DNA of 64,000 nt from Streptomyces sp. WMMB303 (GTDB taxonomy: Bacteria; Actinomycetota; Actinomycetes; Streptomycetales; Streptomycetaceae), in assembly GCF_029351045.1 (NCBI RefSeq), contig NZ_JARKIN010000001.1, forward strand, positions 5,115,001 to 5,179,000. Direction: 5' to 3'. Of the stretch, positions 1-6,942 are shown piece by piece; within the stretch, counting starts at the first letter, position 1, and the number at the start of each line of letters is the position of its first letter. The notes below the pieces were generated by a model. The model searched no databases, was not told the DNA's origin, and worked only from the letters and a program-made list of their open reading frames with translations. Position numbers and translations under genes: made by a program.

Positions 1-900
1 GTCCGGCAGGTCGTCGAGGGTCTTGACGTCGACGACGAGGCCGGCGGGAACCCGCAGATAGCCCAGGTCCCTGGCGATGCCCATGTTGCGGACCATGGAA
101 CGGCCCACGAAGGCGACCCGGCGGCCGTGCTCGTGCGCGGCGTCCAGGATCTGCTGGATGCGGTGTACGTGGCTGGCGAAGCTGGCCACGATGATCCGCT
201 TCTGGGCGCTGGAGAAGACCTGACGCAGCACCGAGGAGATGTCGCGCTCCGGCGGCACGAAGCCCGGAACCTCGGCGTTGGTCGAGTCGCTCAACAGCAG
301 GTCGATGCCCTCTTCTCCGAGACGGGCGAAAGCCCGCAGATCGGTGAGGCGTCCGTCCATCGGCAGCTGGTCCATCTTGAAGTCGCCCGTGTGGACGACC
401 ATGCCCGCGGGGGTGCGGATCGCGACGGCCAGCGCATCCGGGATGGAGTGGTTGACCGGGAGGAACTCGCAGTCGAAGGGACCGACGCGCTCCCGGTGAC
501 CCTCCTCGACCTCGAGGGTGTAGGGCCGAATGCGGTGCTCCTGGAGCTTGGCCTCGATCAGGGCGAGGGTCAGCTTGGAGCCGATCAGCGGGATGTCCGC
601 CTTCTCCCGCAAGAGGTAGGGGACGCCGCCGATGTGGTCCTCGTGGCCGTGGGTGAGGACGATGCCGTCGATGTCGTCGAGCCGGTCCCGCAGGGAGGTG
701 AAATCCGGGAGGATCAGGTCGATACCCGGCTGCTCCTCCTCCGGGAAGAGGACGCCGCAGTCGACGACCAGGAGCCTGCCGCCGTACTCGAAGACGGTCA
801 TGTTGCGGCCGATCTCGCCGAGCCCACCCAATGGGGTGACGCGCAGGCCCCCCTTGGGGAGCTTCGGCGGTGGGCCCAGCTCAGGGTGCGGATGACTCAA
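1..900 (-). CDS. rnj: Ribonuclease J, N-terminal part (runs off left edge)
   Basis: Metallo-beta-lactamase/beta-CASP ribonuclease with expected 5'-to-3' exo- and endonuclease activity in mRNA decay and rRNA maturation. The 300 visible residues include the zinc-binding motif HGHEDH about 75 residues in, then HTGDFKMD and SDSTN, all typical of the family. A TTG start at 900 is chosen because AAGGAGAG lies just upstream and the protein begins SHPHPELGPPPKLPKGGLRV as in actinobacterial RNase J. The C-terminus lies outside the window. A strong hairpin sits immediately upstream of the SD. dapA precedes it on the same strand. The family call is secure; the start rests on SD placement. Confidence 0.93.
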   Translation of the reverse strand, partial: MSHPHPELGPPPKLPKGGLRVTPLGGLGEIGRNMTVFEYGGRLLVVDCGVLFPEEEQPGIDLILPDFTSLRDRLDDIDGIVLTHGHEDHIGGVPYLLREKADIPLIGSKLTLALIEAKLQEHRIRPYTLEVEEGHRERVGPFDCEFLPVNHSIPDALAVAIRTPAGMVVHTGDFKMDQLPMDGRLTDLRAFARLGEEGIDLLLSDSTNAEVPGFVPPERDISSVLRQVFSSAQKRIIVASFASHVHRIQQILDAAHEHGRRVAFVGRSMVRNMGIARDLGYLRVPAGLVVDVKTLDDLPD

Positions 901-916
901 AAGACTCTCCTTACCA

Positions 917-952
917 CGCGCGCCACGCACCCGCCTGGGTACGTGGCGCGCG
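917..952 (-). promoter_or_regulatory. Strong hairpin in the RNase J leader, or dapA terminator
   Basis: An 11-bp perfect stem (917-927 with 942-952) continues through one C-A mismatch into four more pairs capped by GCCT. It ends about four bases before the rnj SD. It could terminate dapA transcripts or be a leader structure in rnj mRNA. There is no T-tract after it. Confidence 0.55.
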
Positions 953-1080
953 ATATTCATGATGCGCACGCAGCGGCACATGTCGTTCGTGCGTGTCGTG
1001 CTTGTTCGGTGAGGCTGCGGCACGGTCCGTCGTGCACGGCAGCCGGTGTCCGGCGATATGCAGTTGTTGAAGTCTGAGAT

Positions 1081-1980
1081 CTACAGATGTACCCCGCCGT
1101 GGGCGAGATCGTGCTTGAGCTGCTCCAGCTCCTCCGGGGACAGCTCGACCAGCGGAAGGCGCAGCGGTCCGGCCGGGAGGCCCAGGCGGTCAAGCGCGGC
1201 CTTTGTCGTGATCACGCCCTGGGTGCGGAACATGCCGGTGAAGACGGGGAGCAGCTTCTGGTGGATCTCGGTGGCCTTGGCGACATCGCCGCTGAGGTGC
1301 GCCTCCAGCAGGGCACGCAGCTCCGGTGTGACGACGTGGCCGACCACGGAGACGAATCCGACAGCGCCCACGGACAGCAGCGGCAGGTTGAGCATGTCGT
1401 CCCCGCTGTACCAGGCCAGCCCGCTGGTGGCGACGGCCCAGCTCGCGCGGCCGAGGTCGCCCTTGGCGTCCTTGTTGGCCACGATGCGCGGGTGCTCGGC
1501 GAGCCGGACGATGGTCTCGGTGTTGATCGGCACACCGCTGCGGCCCGGGATGTCGTAGAGCATCACCGGGAGCTCCGTGGCGTCGGCGATCGCCGTGAAG
1601 TGCCGGTAGAGACCCTCCTGCGGAGGCTTGCTGTAGTAGGGCGTCACGGCCAGAAGGCCGTGTGCACCCGCCTTCTCGGCAGCGCGGGCCAGTTCGAGGC
1701 TGTGCGCCGTGTCGTTGGTGCCGGCTCCGGCGACCACGTGCGCGCGCTCCCCCACGGCCTCCACGACCGCCTGGACGAGCTGGGCTTTCTCCGCATCAGT
1801 GGTGGTCGGGGACTCTCCGGTGGTGCCGTTCACGACGAGGCCGTCGTTGCCGGCGTCCACCAGGTGGGCGGCGAGCTGCTGCGCGCCGTCGAGGTCGAGC
1901 GCGCCGTCCGCGGTGAACGGCGTGACCATCGCGGTCAGGACCCGCCCGAAGGGCGTCTGCGGTGTGGAGGTCGGAGCCAT
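1081..1980 (-). CDS. dapA: 4-hydroxy-tetrahydrodipicolinate synthase
   Basis: Condenses pyruvate with aspartate semialdehyde in the diaminopimelate/lysine pathway. The 299-residue (beta/alpha)8 protein carries the NGTTGESPTT motif near residue 51, the catalytic tyrosine region LYDIPGRSG near 141-149, and the Schiff-base lysine in ANKDAKGD at about residue 170. An ATG at 1980 gives the usual length; an in-frame region upstream is arginine- and proline-rich and unlike the family. No clear SD is seen, so a GTG three codons earlier is possible. dapB lies about 3 kb away on the same strand. Confidence 0.94.
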   Translation of the reverse strand: MAPTSTPQTPFGRVLTAMVTPFTADGALDLDGAQQLAAHLVDAGNDGLVVNGTTGESPTTTDAEKAQLVQAVVEAVGERAHVVAGAGTNDTAHSLELARAAEKAGAHGLLAVTPYYSKPPQEGLYRHFTAIADATELPVMLYDIPGRSGVPINTETIVRLAEHPRIVANKDAKGDLGRASWAVATSGLAWYSGDDMLNLPLLSVGAVGFVSVVGHVVTPELRALLEAHLSGDVAKATEIHQKLLPVFTGMFRTQGVITTKAALDRLGLPAGPLRLPLVELSPEELEQLKHDLAHGGVHL

Positions 1981-2094
1981 AGGGTCCACGCTACTCGCAG
2001 CGCACCCCGCGATGCTCCCTCGGGGCTGTCGAGGCGGCGGCAGTCCGGCGGGGAAACGGTGGGGGTCCGGCGCGGGTGGTGTGCGAAGAGGGGC

Positions 2095-2132
2095 CCCGGC
2101 ACTGCCTGCTCGGGGGTTCAGGCAGTGCCGGG
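2095..2132. terminator. 14-bp perfect hairpin between thyX and dapA
   Basis: CCCGGCACTGCCTG (2095-2108) pairs exactly with 2119-2132 around a 10-base loop. It lies 130 bases downstream of the thyX stop and 115 bases upstream of the dapA start. It probably insulates the two genes. Confidence 0.6.
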
Positions 2133-2212
2133 ACCGCACAATCACCCTAGATGAACTTCTTCAAACGTCGCAATACGGACACTTTCCGGACCCCGCCGAC
2201 CGGCGGTAGGCA

Positions 2213-2246
2213 GCCCGGGGCGGGGCCGCACCGGAAGACCCCGGGC
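2213..2246 (-). terminator. Hairpin just downstream of thyX
   Basis: GCCCGGGG (2213-2220) pairs with CCCCGGGC (2239-2246) across an 18-base loop, 15 bases after the thyX stop. This is a plausible factor-independent terminator for thyX without a T-tract, as is common in high-GC actinomycetes. Confidence 0.45.
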
Positions 2247-2261
2247 AGGGCGTGGCCGGCG

Positions 2262-2999
2262 TCAGGGGGCGACTCGGCCGTTGGCGTTGAAGGCGGCGTG
2301 CGTCAGCGGCATCAGCTTGGCCCACTGCTCCTCCATCAGCTCACCCACCATCTCGATCTCACGCTGCGGGAAGCTGGGCACCTTGGCCTGTTCGTGCTGG
2401 GTGCGCAGACCGAGGAAGTGCATCAGGGACCGGGCGTTGCAGGTGGCGTACATCGACGAGTAGAGACCCACCGGCAGGACCGCGCGGGCGACCTCGCGGG
2501 CGACGCCGGCCGCCAGCATCTCCTCATAGGTCTCGTACGCCTTCCGGTAGACGTCCGCCATGGAGCGGCTCGTGAGCTCGTGCTGCTCCTCGGTCCCGGG
2601 GACGAACTCGTACTTCCCCGGACGGCCCTGCTGGACGAGCTTGCGGTCGGTGTCGGGGACGTAGAAGACCGGCTGGAGCCGGCGGTAGCGGCCGGATTCC
2701 TCGTTGTAGGACCAGCCGACGCGGTGCCGGTGGAACTCCCGGAAGACGAAGAGCGGGGCGCTGATGAAGAACGTCAGGGAGTTGTGCTCGAACGGGCTGC
2801 CGTGGCGGTCCCGCATCAGGAAGTTGATCAGCCCCTTGGAGCGCTCCGGGTCCTTGTTCAGCTCGTCCAGGGACTGCTCGCCCGCGGTGGAGACCCGGGC
2901 CGCCCAGAGCACATCGGTGTCGGACGCGCTGTGCTTCACCAGCTCTACCGTCATGTCGCTGCGGAAACTGGGGGCGGGCGGGGCGGGGGTTTCGGTCAC
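2262..2999 (-). CDS. thyX: FAD-dependent thymidylate synthase ThyX
   Basis: Makes dTMP from dUMP using flavin, NADPH and methylenetetrahydrofolate. The 245-residue protein has the diagnostic ThyX motif as RHRVGWSYNEESGRY from residue 91, where the arginine and serine residues position dUMP. Length matches the family. The start is GTG at 2999, with GGAAGG about 12 bases upstream. It lies between dapA and a divergent small membrane-protein gene and appears to have its own terminator. Confidence 0.95.
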   Translation of the reverse strand: MTETPAPPAPSFRSDMTVELVKHSASDTDVLWAARVSTAGEQSLDELNKDPERSKGLINFLMRDRHGSPFEHNSLTFFISAPLFVFREFHRHRVGWSYNEESGRYRRLQPVFYVPDTDRKLVQQGRPGKYEFVPGTEEQHELTSRSMADVYRKAYETYEEMLAAGVAREVARAVLPVGLYSSMYATCNARSLMHFLGLRTQHEQAKVPSFPQREIEMVGELMEEQWAKLMPLTHAAFNANGRVAP

Positions 3000-3266
3000 C
3001 GGCTGGTCCTTCCACGTACGTATGCCAGAGCGGAGCCAGCCTAAGGGGAGGGACCGACAGCCGGGTCACGACGGATCCGGCTGTCCGCTTTGACCGCTAT
3101 TAGCAGGACAAACGGCTCTCATACTGAAGAAACGCGATCACGGTGACATAACTCGCCGTGCCGGTTGATATCTTTCACATACGTCCCGCGGCGACGGGCA
3201 CTTCCGAGCCCGCCGGGACGTTGTCCTCGTAACCGACCAGAACGATCACGCAGGGAGCACACCGTC

Positions 3267-3503
3267 ATGTCCCGCCGCGGAGAGTCCGTCCCGTTCGCCT
3301 TCATAGCCGAGGCAGACCGGTTCCGCAGCAATGTCACTCCCCCGCCCGCAGCACGGCGCAGCTTCCGGGAGGTCGCCGGCAGCGCCCTGGTGGGGCTGAC
3401 CGTCGTCGCCGGGCTCGTGGGCTCGGTTCTGCTCGGCCTTCCGGCCCTCAGCGAGGACCAGAGCCCCTCGAACGAGCCGCCGGCTGCGGCCGAGGGCCGC
3501 TGA
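3267..3503 (+). CDS. Small single-pass membrane protein, function unknown
   Basis: A 78-residue protein with a charged N-terminal half, one hydrophobic segment at about residues 37-60 (VAGSALVGLTVVAGLVGSVL) and a short acidic/proline-rich tail. Signal-anchor topology is likely. ATG at 3267 follows AGGGAG at 3252-3257 with good spacing; an upstream in-frame ATG has no SD. Divergent from thyX and followed by a strong terminator, so it is probably monocistronic. No family was recognised. Confidence 0.75.
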   Translation: MSRRGESVPFAFIAEADRFRSNVTPPPAARRSFREVAGSALVGLTVVAGLVGSVLLGLPALSEDQSPSNEPPAAAEGR

Positions 3504-3508
3504 CCGCG

Positions 3509-3549
3509 GTGCGGTCACCTCCGGGAACGCCACCCGGGGGTGACCGCAC
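3509..3549 (+). terminator. Terminator after the 78-aa membrane protein gene
   Basis: GTGCGGTCACC (3509-3519) is perfectly complementary to GGTGACCGCAC (3539-3549). It begins five bases after the stop codon. Confidence 0.75.
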
Positions 3550-3638
3550 CGACCGGGTCTCGCTAATGTCACCGCTCACACCACTGCGGCGAGCAGCCGC
3601 TGGACAACACCCTGTCGTGAGCGAGCGAGGACTGTGCC

Positions 3639-4211
3639 GTGCCCCTGCCCTTTGTGACAGCCGACCGCGAGGATCACCTTCTCGCGGCCCAGTCGGTGAC
3701 CCTCGCCGAGGCCGACCGTGATCTGTGGCGGCGTCCCTACCGCCCCGGCCCCTATCGGGTCGGTGGCGGCGCGCTGCTGCTGCTGCTCGCCTCCTACGTG
3801 CTGTTCTCCGCCCTGATCATCTCCCTGGCCGAGGGGCTGCTGCCCAGCGGGGCGATATGCGCGGGCTGCGGTCTGCTGCTGGTCGTCCTCGCGGTGCGGC
3901 TGCTGCGCGCGGGCGTGTGGGTGAGCTCCTACGGGCTGCGCCATGTCGGTCTGCTGCGGACCACCACACTGCGCTGGTCGGAGGCTGGGAGGCTGCGCAC
4001 GGTGCAGCGCCCCGTGCGGTGGCTGGGGATGCCGCGCACGGTACAGGGCGAGGCCCTGGTGCTGGCCCGCTCCCGCTCCTCCCGGTCCGTGGACGCGGCG
4101 CAGGACAACAGGACGCTGCTCACCAGCCATAACGCCGACTTCATCACCCGGCAGCGGGCCTTCATCCGGGCCGCCGACGTCATAGAGAGCTGGGCTGCCG
4201 AGTCCCGGTAG
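3639..4211 (+). CDS. Membrane protein with PH-like domain
   Basis: 190 residues. Two hydrophobic segments at about 44-65 and 70-90 are followed by a soluble part (WVSSYGLRHVGLLRTTTLRWSEAG), which resembles bacterial PH-domain membrane proteins that bind peptides or lipids at the inner face. The start is GTG at 3639, with a weak purine tract upstream. It converges on the TPR-like gene with only 40 bases between their stops. No specific function can be given. Confidence 0.75.
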   Translation: MPLPFVTADREDHLLAAQSVTLAEADRDLWRRPYRPGPYRVGGGALLLLLASYVLFSALIISLAEGLLPSGAICAGCGLLLVVLAVRLLRAGVWVSSYGLRHVGLLRTTTLRWSEAGRLRTVQRPVRWLGMPRTVQGEALVLARSRSSRSVDAAQDNRTLLTSHNADFITRQRAFIRAADVIESWAAESR

Positions 4212-4251
4212 CACCCGGGTCGGCGCCCGCCGCCCGCAGGCCGGAACCCGC

Positions 4252-4701
4252 TCAGGCTCGGGGGGCTGCCTCGTGCAGAGCGATCGCGTGCTGCATCGCC
4301 TTGCGGGCGCGAGGGGTGTCCCGGGCGTCGTGGTAGGCGACGGCGAGCCGGAACCAGGAGCGCCAGTCGTCCGGCTGCTCCTCTGTCTCCGCCCGGCGCT
4401 TGGCGAAGACCTCGTCCGCCGAGGCGCGGTCGATCCGCCCCGAGGGCGTGCGCGCGAGTTCGTCGACCGGGAGGCCTCCCTCGGCCTCCAGCACCCGCGC
4501 CAGCCGTCCGGCACGCCGCGCGAAACGGGTGGTGTGCCACAGGAACCAGGCGCCGATGAAGGGCAGCACCAGGACCGCTGAACCGAAAGCGACGGTGACG
4601 GCAGTGCCCTGCTGGATCAGCAGCACACCCCGGCTGCCGACCAGGACGAAGTAGACGACCAGGACGGCGGCCAGGAGGAAATAGGTGATCTTCGCGCGCA
4701 T
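4252..4701 (-). CDS. Small membrane protein with TPR-like C-terminus
   Basis: 149 residues. There are two hydrophobic helices at about 7-26 and 34-54, then an alpha-helical soluble tail containing DDWRSWFRLAVAYHDARDTP and ARKAMQHAIALHE, which reads as one tetratricopeptide-like repeat. The start is ATG at 4701, 22 bases after the dapB stop, so co-transcription with dapB is likely. A scaffold role would be an inference from the repeat only. Confidence 0.75.
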   Translation of the reverse strand: MRAKITYFLLAAVLVVYFVLVGSRGVLLIQQGTAVTVAFGSAVLVLPFIGAWFLWHTTRFARRAGRLARVLEAEGGLPVDELARTPSGRIDRASADEVFAKRRAETEEQPDDWRSWFRLAVAYHDARDTPRARKAMQHAIALHEAAPRA

Positions 4702-4723
4702 GCTGCTGAGCTCCGTCGTCCGG

Positions 4724-5476
4724 TCAGTCCAGGTCGAGGAAATGCTCGAGCCCGAAGGTGAGCCCCGGGGAAGCGGGGACCTTGCGGACGCCCAGCAGCA
4801 CGCCCGGCATGAAGGAGCTGCGGTGCAGGGAGTCGTGCCGGATGGTGAGGGTCTCGGCCTCGTCACCGAAGAGGACCTCTTGGTGCGCGACCAGGCCGCG
4901 CAGCCGCACCGCGTGCACGGGCACGCCGTCCACGTCGGCGCCGCGGGCTCCCTCCAGCGCGGTCGTGGTGGCGTCGGGCTGCGCCGGAAGTCCGGCGGCA
5001 CCGCGGGCCTCGGCGACGAGTTGCGCGGTGCGCACGGCGGTGCCGCTGGGGGCGTCGGCCTTGCCGGGGTGGTGCAGTTCGACGACCTCGACGGACTCGA
5101 AGAAGCGGGCCGCCTGCTGTGCGAAGCGCATCGTCAGCACCGCCCCGATGCCGAAGTTCGGGGCGATGAGCACGCCGGTGCCGGCGGCGGCGGCGAGCTG
5201 GGCCCGTACCGTCGCCAGCCGGTCCTCCGTCCAGCCGGTGGTGCCGACGACGGCGTGGATGCCGTGGGCGAGGCAGAACTCCAGGTTGCCCATGACGGCG
5301 TCCGGACGGGTGAGGTCGACGGCGACCTCGGCGCCCGCGTCGGTCAGCGTCCGGAGCGGATCGCCGCTGCCCAGGGCCGCGACCAGCTCCATGTCCTCGG
5401 CGCCCTCGACAGCCCGTACGGCCTCGGAGCCCATCCGGCCCTTGGCGCCGAGGACAGCGACCCGCAGCTTGCTCAT
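4724..5476 (-). CDS. dapB: 4-hydroxy-tetrahydrodipicolinate reductase
   Basis: Second step of the diaminopimelate branch after dapA, NAD(P)H dependent. The 250-residue protein opens with the Rossmann motif VAVLGAKGRMGSEA (residues 6-19) and carries the substrate-binding and catalytic signature ELHHPGKADAPSGTA around residue 132. The start is ATG at 5476. It lies 71 bases downstream of the M16 peptidase gene on the same strand, so rpsO/pnp/peptidase/dapB may be partly co-transcribed. Confidence 0.95.
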   Translation of the reverse strand: MSKLRVAVLGAKGRMGSEAVRAVEGAEDMELVAALGSGDPLRTLTDAGAEVAVDLTRPDAVMGNLEFCLAHGIHAVVGTTGWTEDRLATVRAQLAAAAGTGVLIAPNFGIGAVLTMRFAQQAARFFESVEVVELHHPGKADAPSGTAVRTAQLVAEARGAAGLPAQPDATTTALEGARGADVDGVPVHAVRLRGLVAHQEVLFGDEAETLTIRHDSLHRSSFMPGVLLGVRKVPASPGLTFGLEHFLDLD

Positions 5477-5547
5477 TGTGCTGGTTCCTTACGTGTGAAA
5501 GGGACGGTGGGACGGCCGGACCAGGCCTCAGGCCCGGCGGATCGGTC

Positions 5548-6942
5548 TCAGGCCACGGCCTCGTGCAGATGGGCTTCCTGGCGGTCGGTGAGCCGCCCGA
5601 TGGCGGACACCGAGGGGCGGCGGTCCAGTACCTGGCGGGCGACCGCACGGATGTCGTCGGGGGTCACTGCGGTGATCTTGGCGAGCATCGCGTCGGTGGA
5701 CATCTGTTCCCCCCAGCACAGCTCGCTCTTGCCGGCCCGGTGCATCAGGGCCCCGGTGTCCTCCAGCCCGAGCACCGTGGAGCCGGCGAGCTGCCCGACG
5801 GCGCGCCGCACCTCGTCGTCCTCCAGTCCGTGCCGGGCGACGTTCTCCAGCTCCTCGCGGCAGATCTTGAGCACGTCGGGCACCTGGCTGGGACGGCAGC
5901 CCACATAGACCCCGAAGAGGCCGCAGTCGGCGTATCCGGAGGTGTAGGCGTAGGTGCTGTAGGCCAGGCCCCTCCGCTCGCGGATCTCCTGGAAGAGGCG
6001 GGAGCTCATACCGCCGCCGAGCGCCGTGCTGAGCACCGCGAGCGGCCAGCGGCGCTCGTCGTGCCGGGAGACGCCGGGCATCCCGAGGACCAGGTGCGCC
6101 TGTTCGGTCGGCCGGTCCAAGAAGTCGACCCGGCCGCCGGCGCGCAGGGTGCGGGTGCCCGAGCGGGGCGCGACGGGGTCGGCGCCCTCGGTGCGCTGCA
6201 GCGCGCCCGCACGGTCGAACGCGGCCCGGACCCGGTTGACGACCTCGGTGTGCGAGAGGTTTCCGGCGGCGGCGACCACCAGCCGGGTGGGGTCGTAGTG
6301 CTTCTTGTAGAAGCGGGCCACCTGGTCCCTGGTGAGCGCATTGACGGTGTCCACGGTGCCCAGCACGGGACGGCCCAGCGGGGTGTCGCCGAACATGGTG
6401 TGCGCGAACAGGTCGTGGACGCAGTCACCCGCGTCGTCCTCGGTCATCGCGATCTCTTCGAGGATGACGCCGCGCTCGGCCTCGACCTCCGCCGAGTCGA
6501 TGACGGAGCTGGTGAGCATGTCGGAGACGACGTCGATGGCCAGCGGCAGGTCCGCGTCCAGGACCCGCGCGTAGTAGCAGGTGAACTCCTTGGTGGTGAA
6601 CGCGTTCATCTCACCGCCCACCTCGTCGACCGCCGCGGAGATCTCCAGTGCGCTGCGCCGCTCGGTCCCCTTGAAGAGCAGATGCTCCAGGTAGTGGGTG
6701 GCGCCGCTCAGCGTGGGCGTCTCGTCGCGGGAGCCGACATGCGCCCAGATGCCGAAGGTCGCGGAGCGTACCGTCGGCAGCGTCTCGGTGATCACCCGGA
6801 GTCCGCCGGGCAGCACGCTCCTGCGCACGGTGCCCGCACCGTTCTGCCCCGGGATCAGGGTCCGGGTGCGGGTCTTGGGACGGGCGACGGCCCGCCCTGC
6901 CGGAGCGGCGGGGCGGGCCGTCGTACGGAACGTACGCGTCAC
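5548..6942 (-). CDS. M16 family zinc metallopeptidase
   Basis: A 464-residue pitrilysin/mitochondrial processing peptidase-like protein. The inverted zinc motif HYLEH is at residues 83-87, with the distal glutamate region ERGVILEEIAM about 75 residues on. Domain halves and length match the single-unit M16B class. The start is GTG at 6942; its GTGA overlaps the pnp stop, indicating translational coupling to pnp. This pairing is widespread in actinobacteria and Firmicutes. The natural substrate is not known to me. Confidence 0.93.
   Translation of the reverse strand: MTRTFRTTARPAAPAGRAVARPKTRTRTLIPGQNGAGTVRRSVLPGGLRVITETLPTVRSATFGIWAHVGSRDETPTLSGATHYLEHLLFKGTERRSALEISAAVDEVGGEMNAFTTKEFTCYYARVLDADLPLAIDVVSDMLTSSVIDSAEVEAERGVILEEIAMTEDDAGDCVHDLFAHTMFGDTPLGRPVLGTVDTVNALTRDQVARFYKKHYDPTRLVVAAAGNLSHTEVVNRVRAAFDRAGALQRTEGADPVAPRSGTRTLRAGGRVDFLDRPTEQAHLVLGMPGVSRHDERRWPLAVLSTALGGGMSSRLFQEIRERRGLAYSTYAYTSGYADCGLFGVYVGCRPSQVPDVLKICREELENVARHGLEDDEVRRAVGQLAGSTVLGLEDTGALMHRAGKSELCWGEQMSTDAMLAKITAVTPDDIRAVARQVLDRRPSVSAIGRLTDRQEAHLHEAVA

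Noticed and set aside
127..1077. Long plus-strand frames opposite RNase J and dapA
   Set aside because: They are antisense shadows produced by high GC3; they have no SD and are rich in Arg, Gly, Val and Ala without domains, while the minus-strand products are clear family members.
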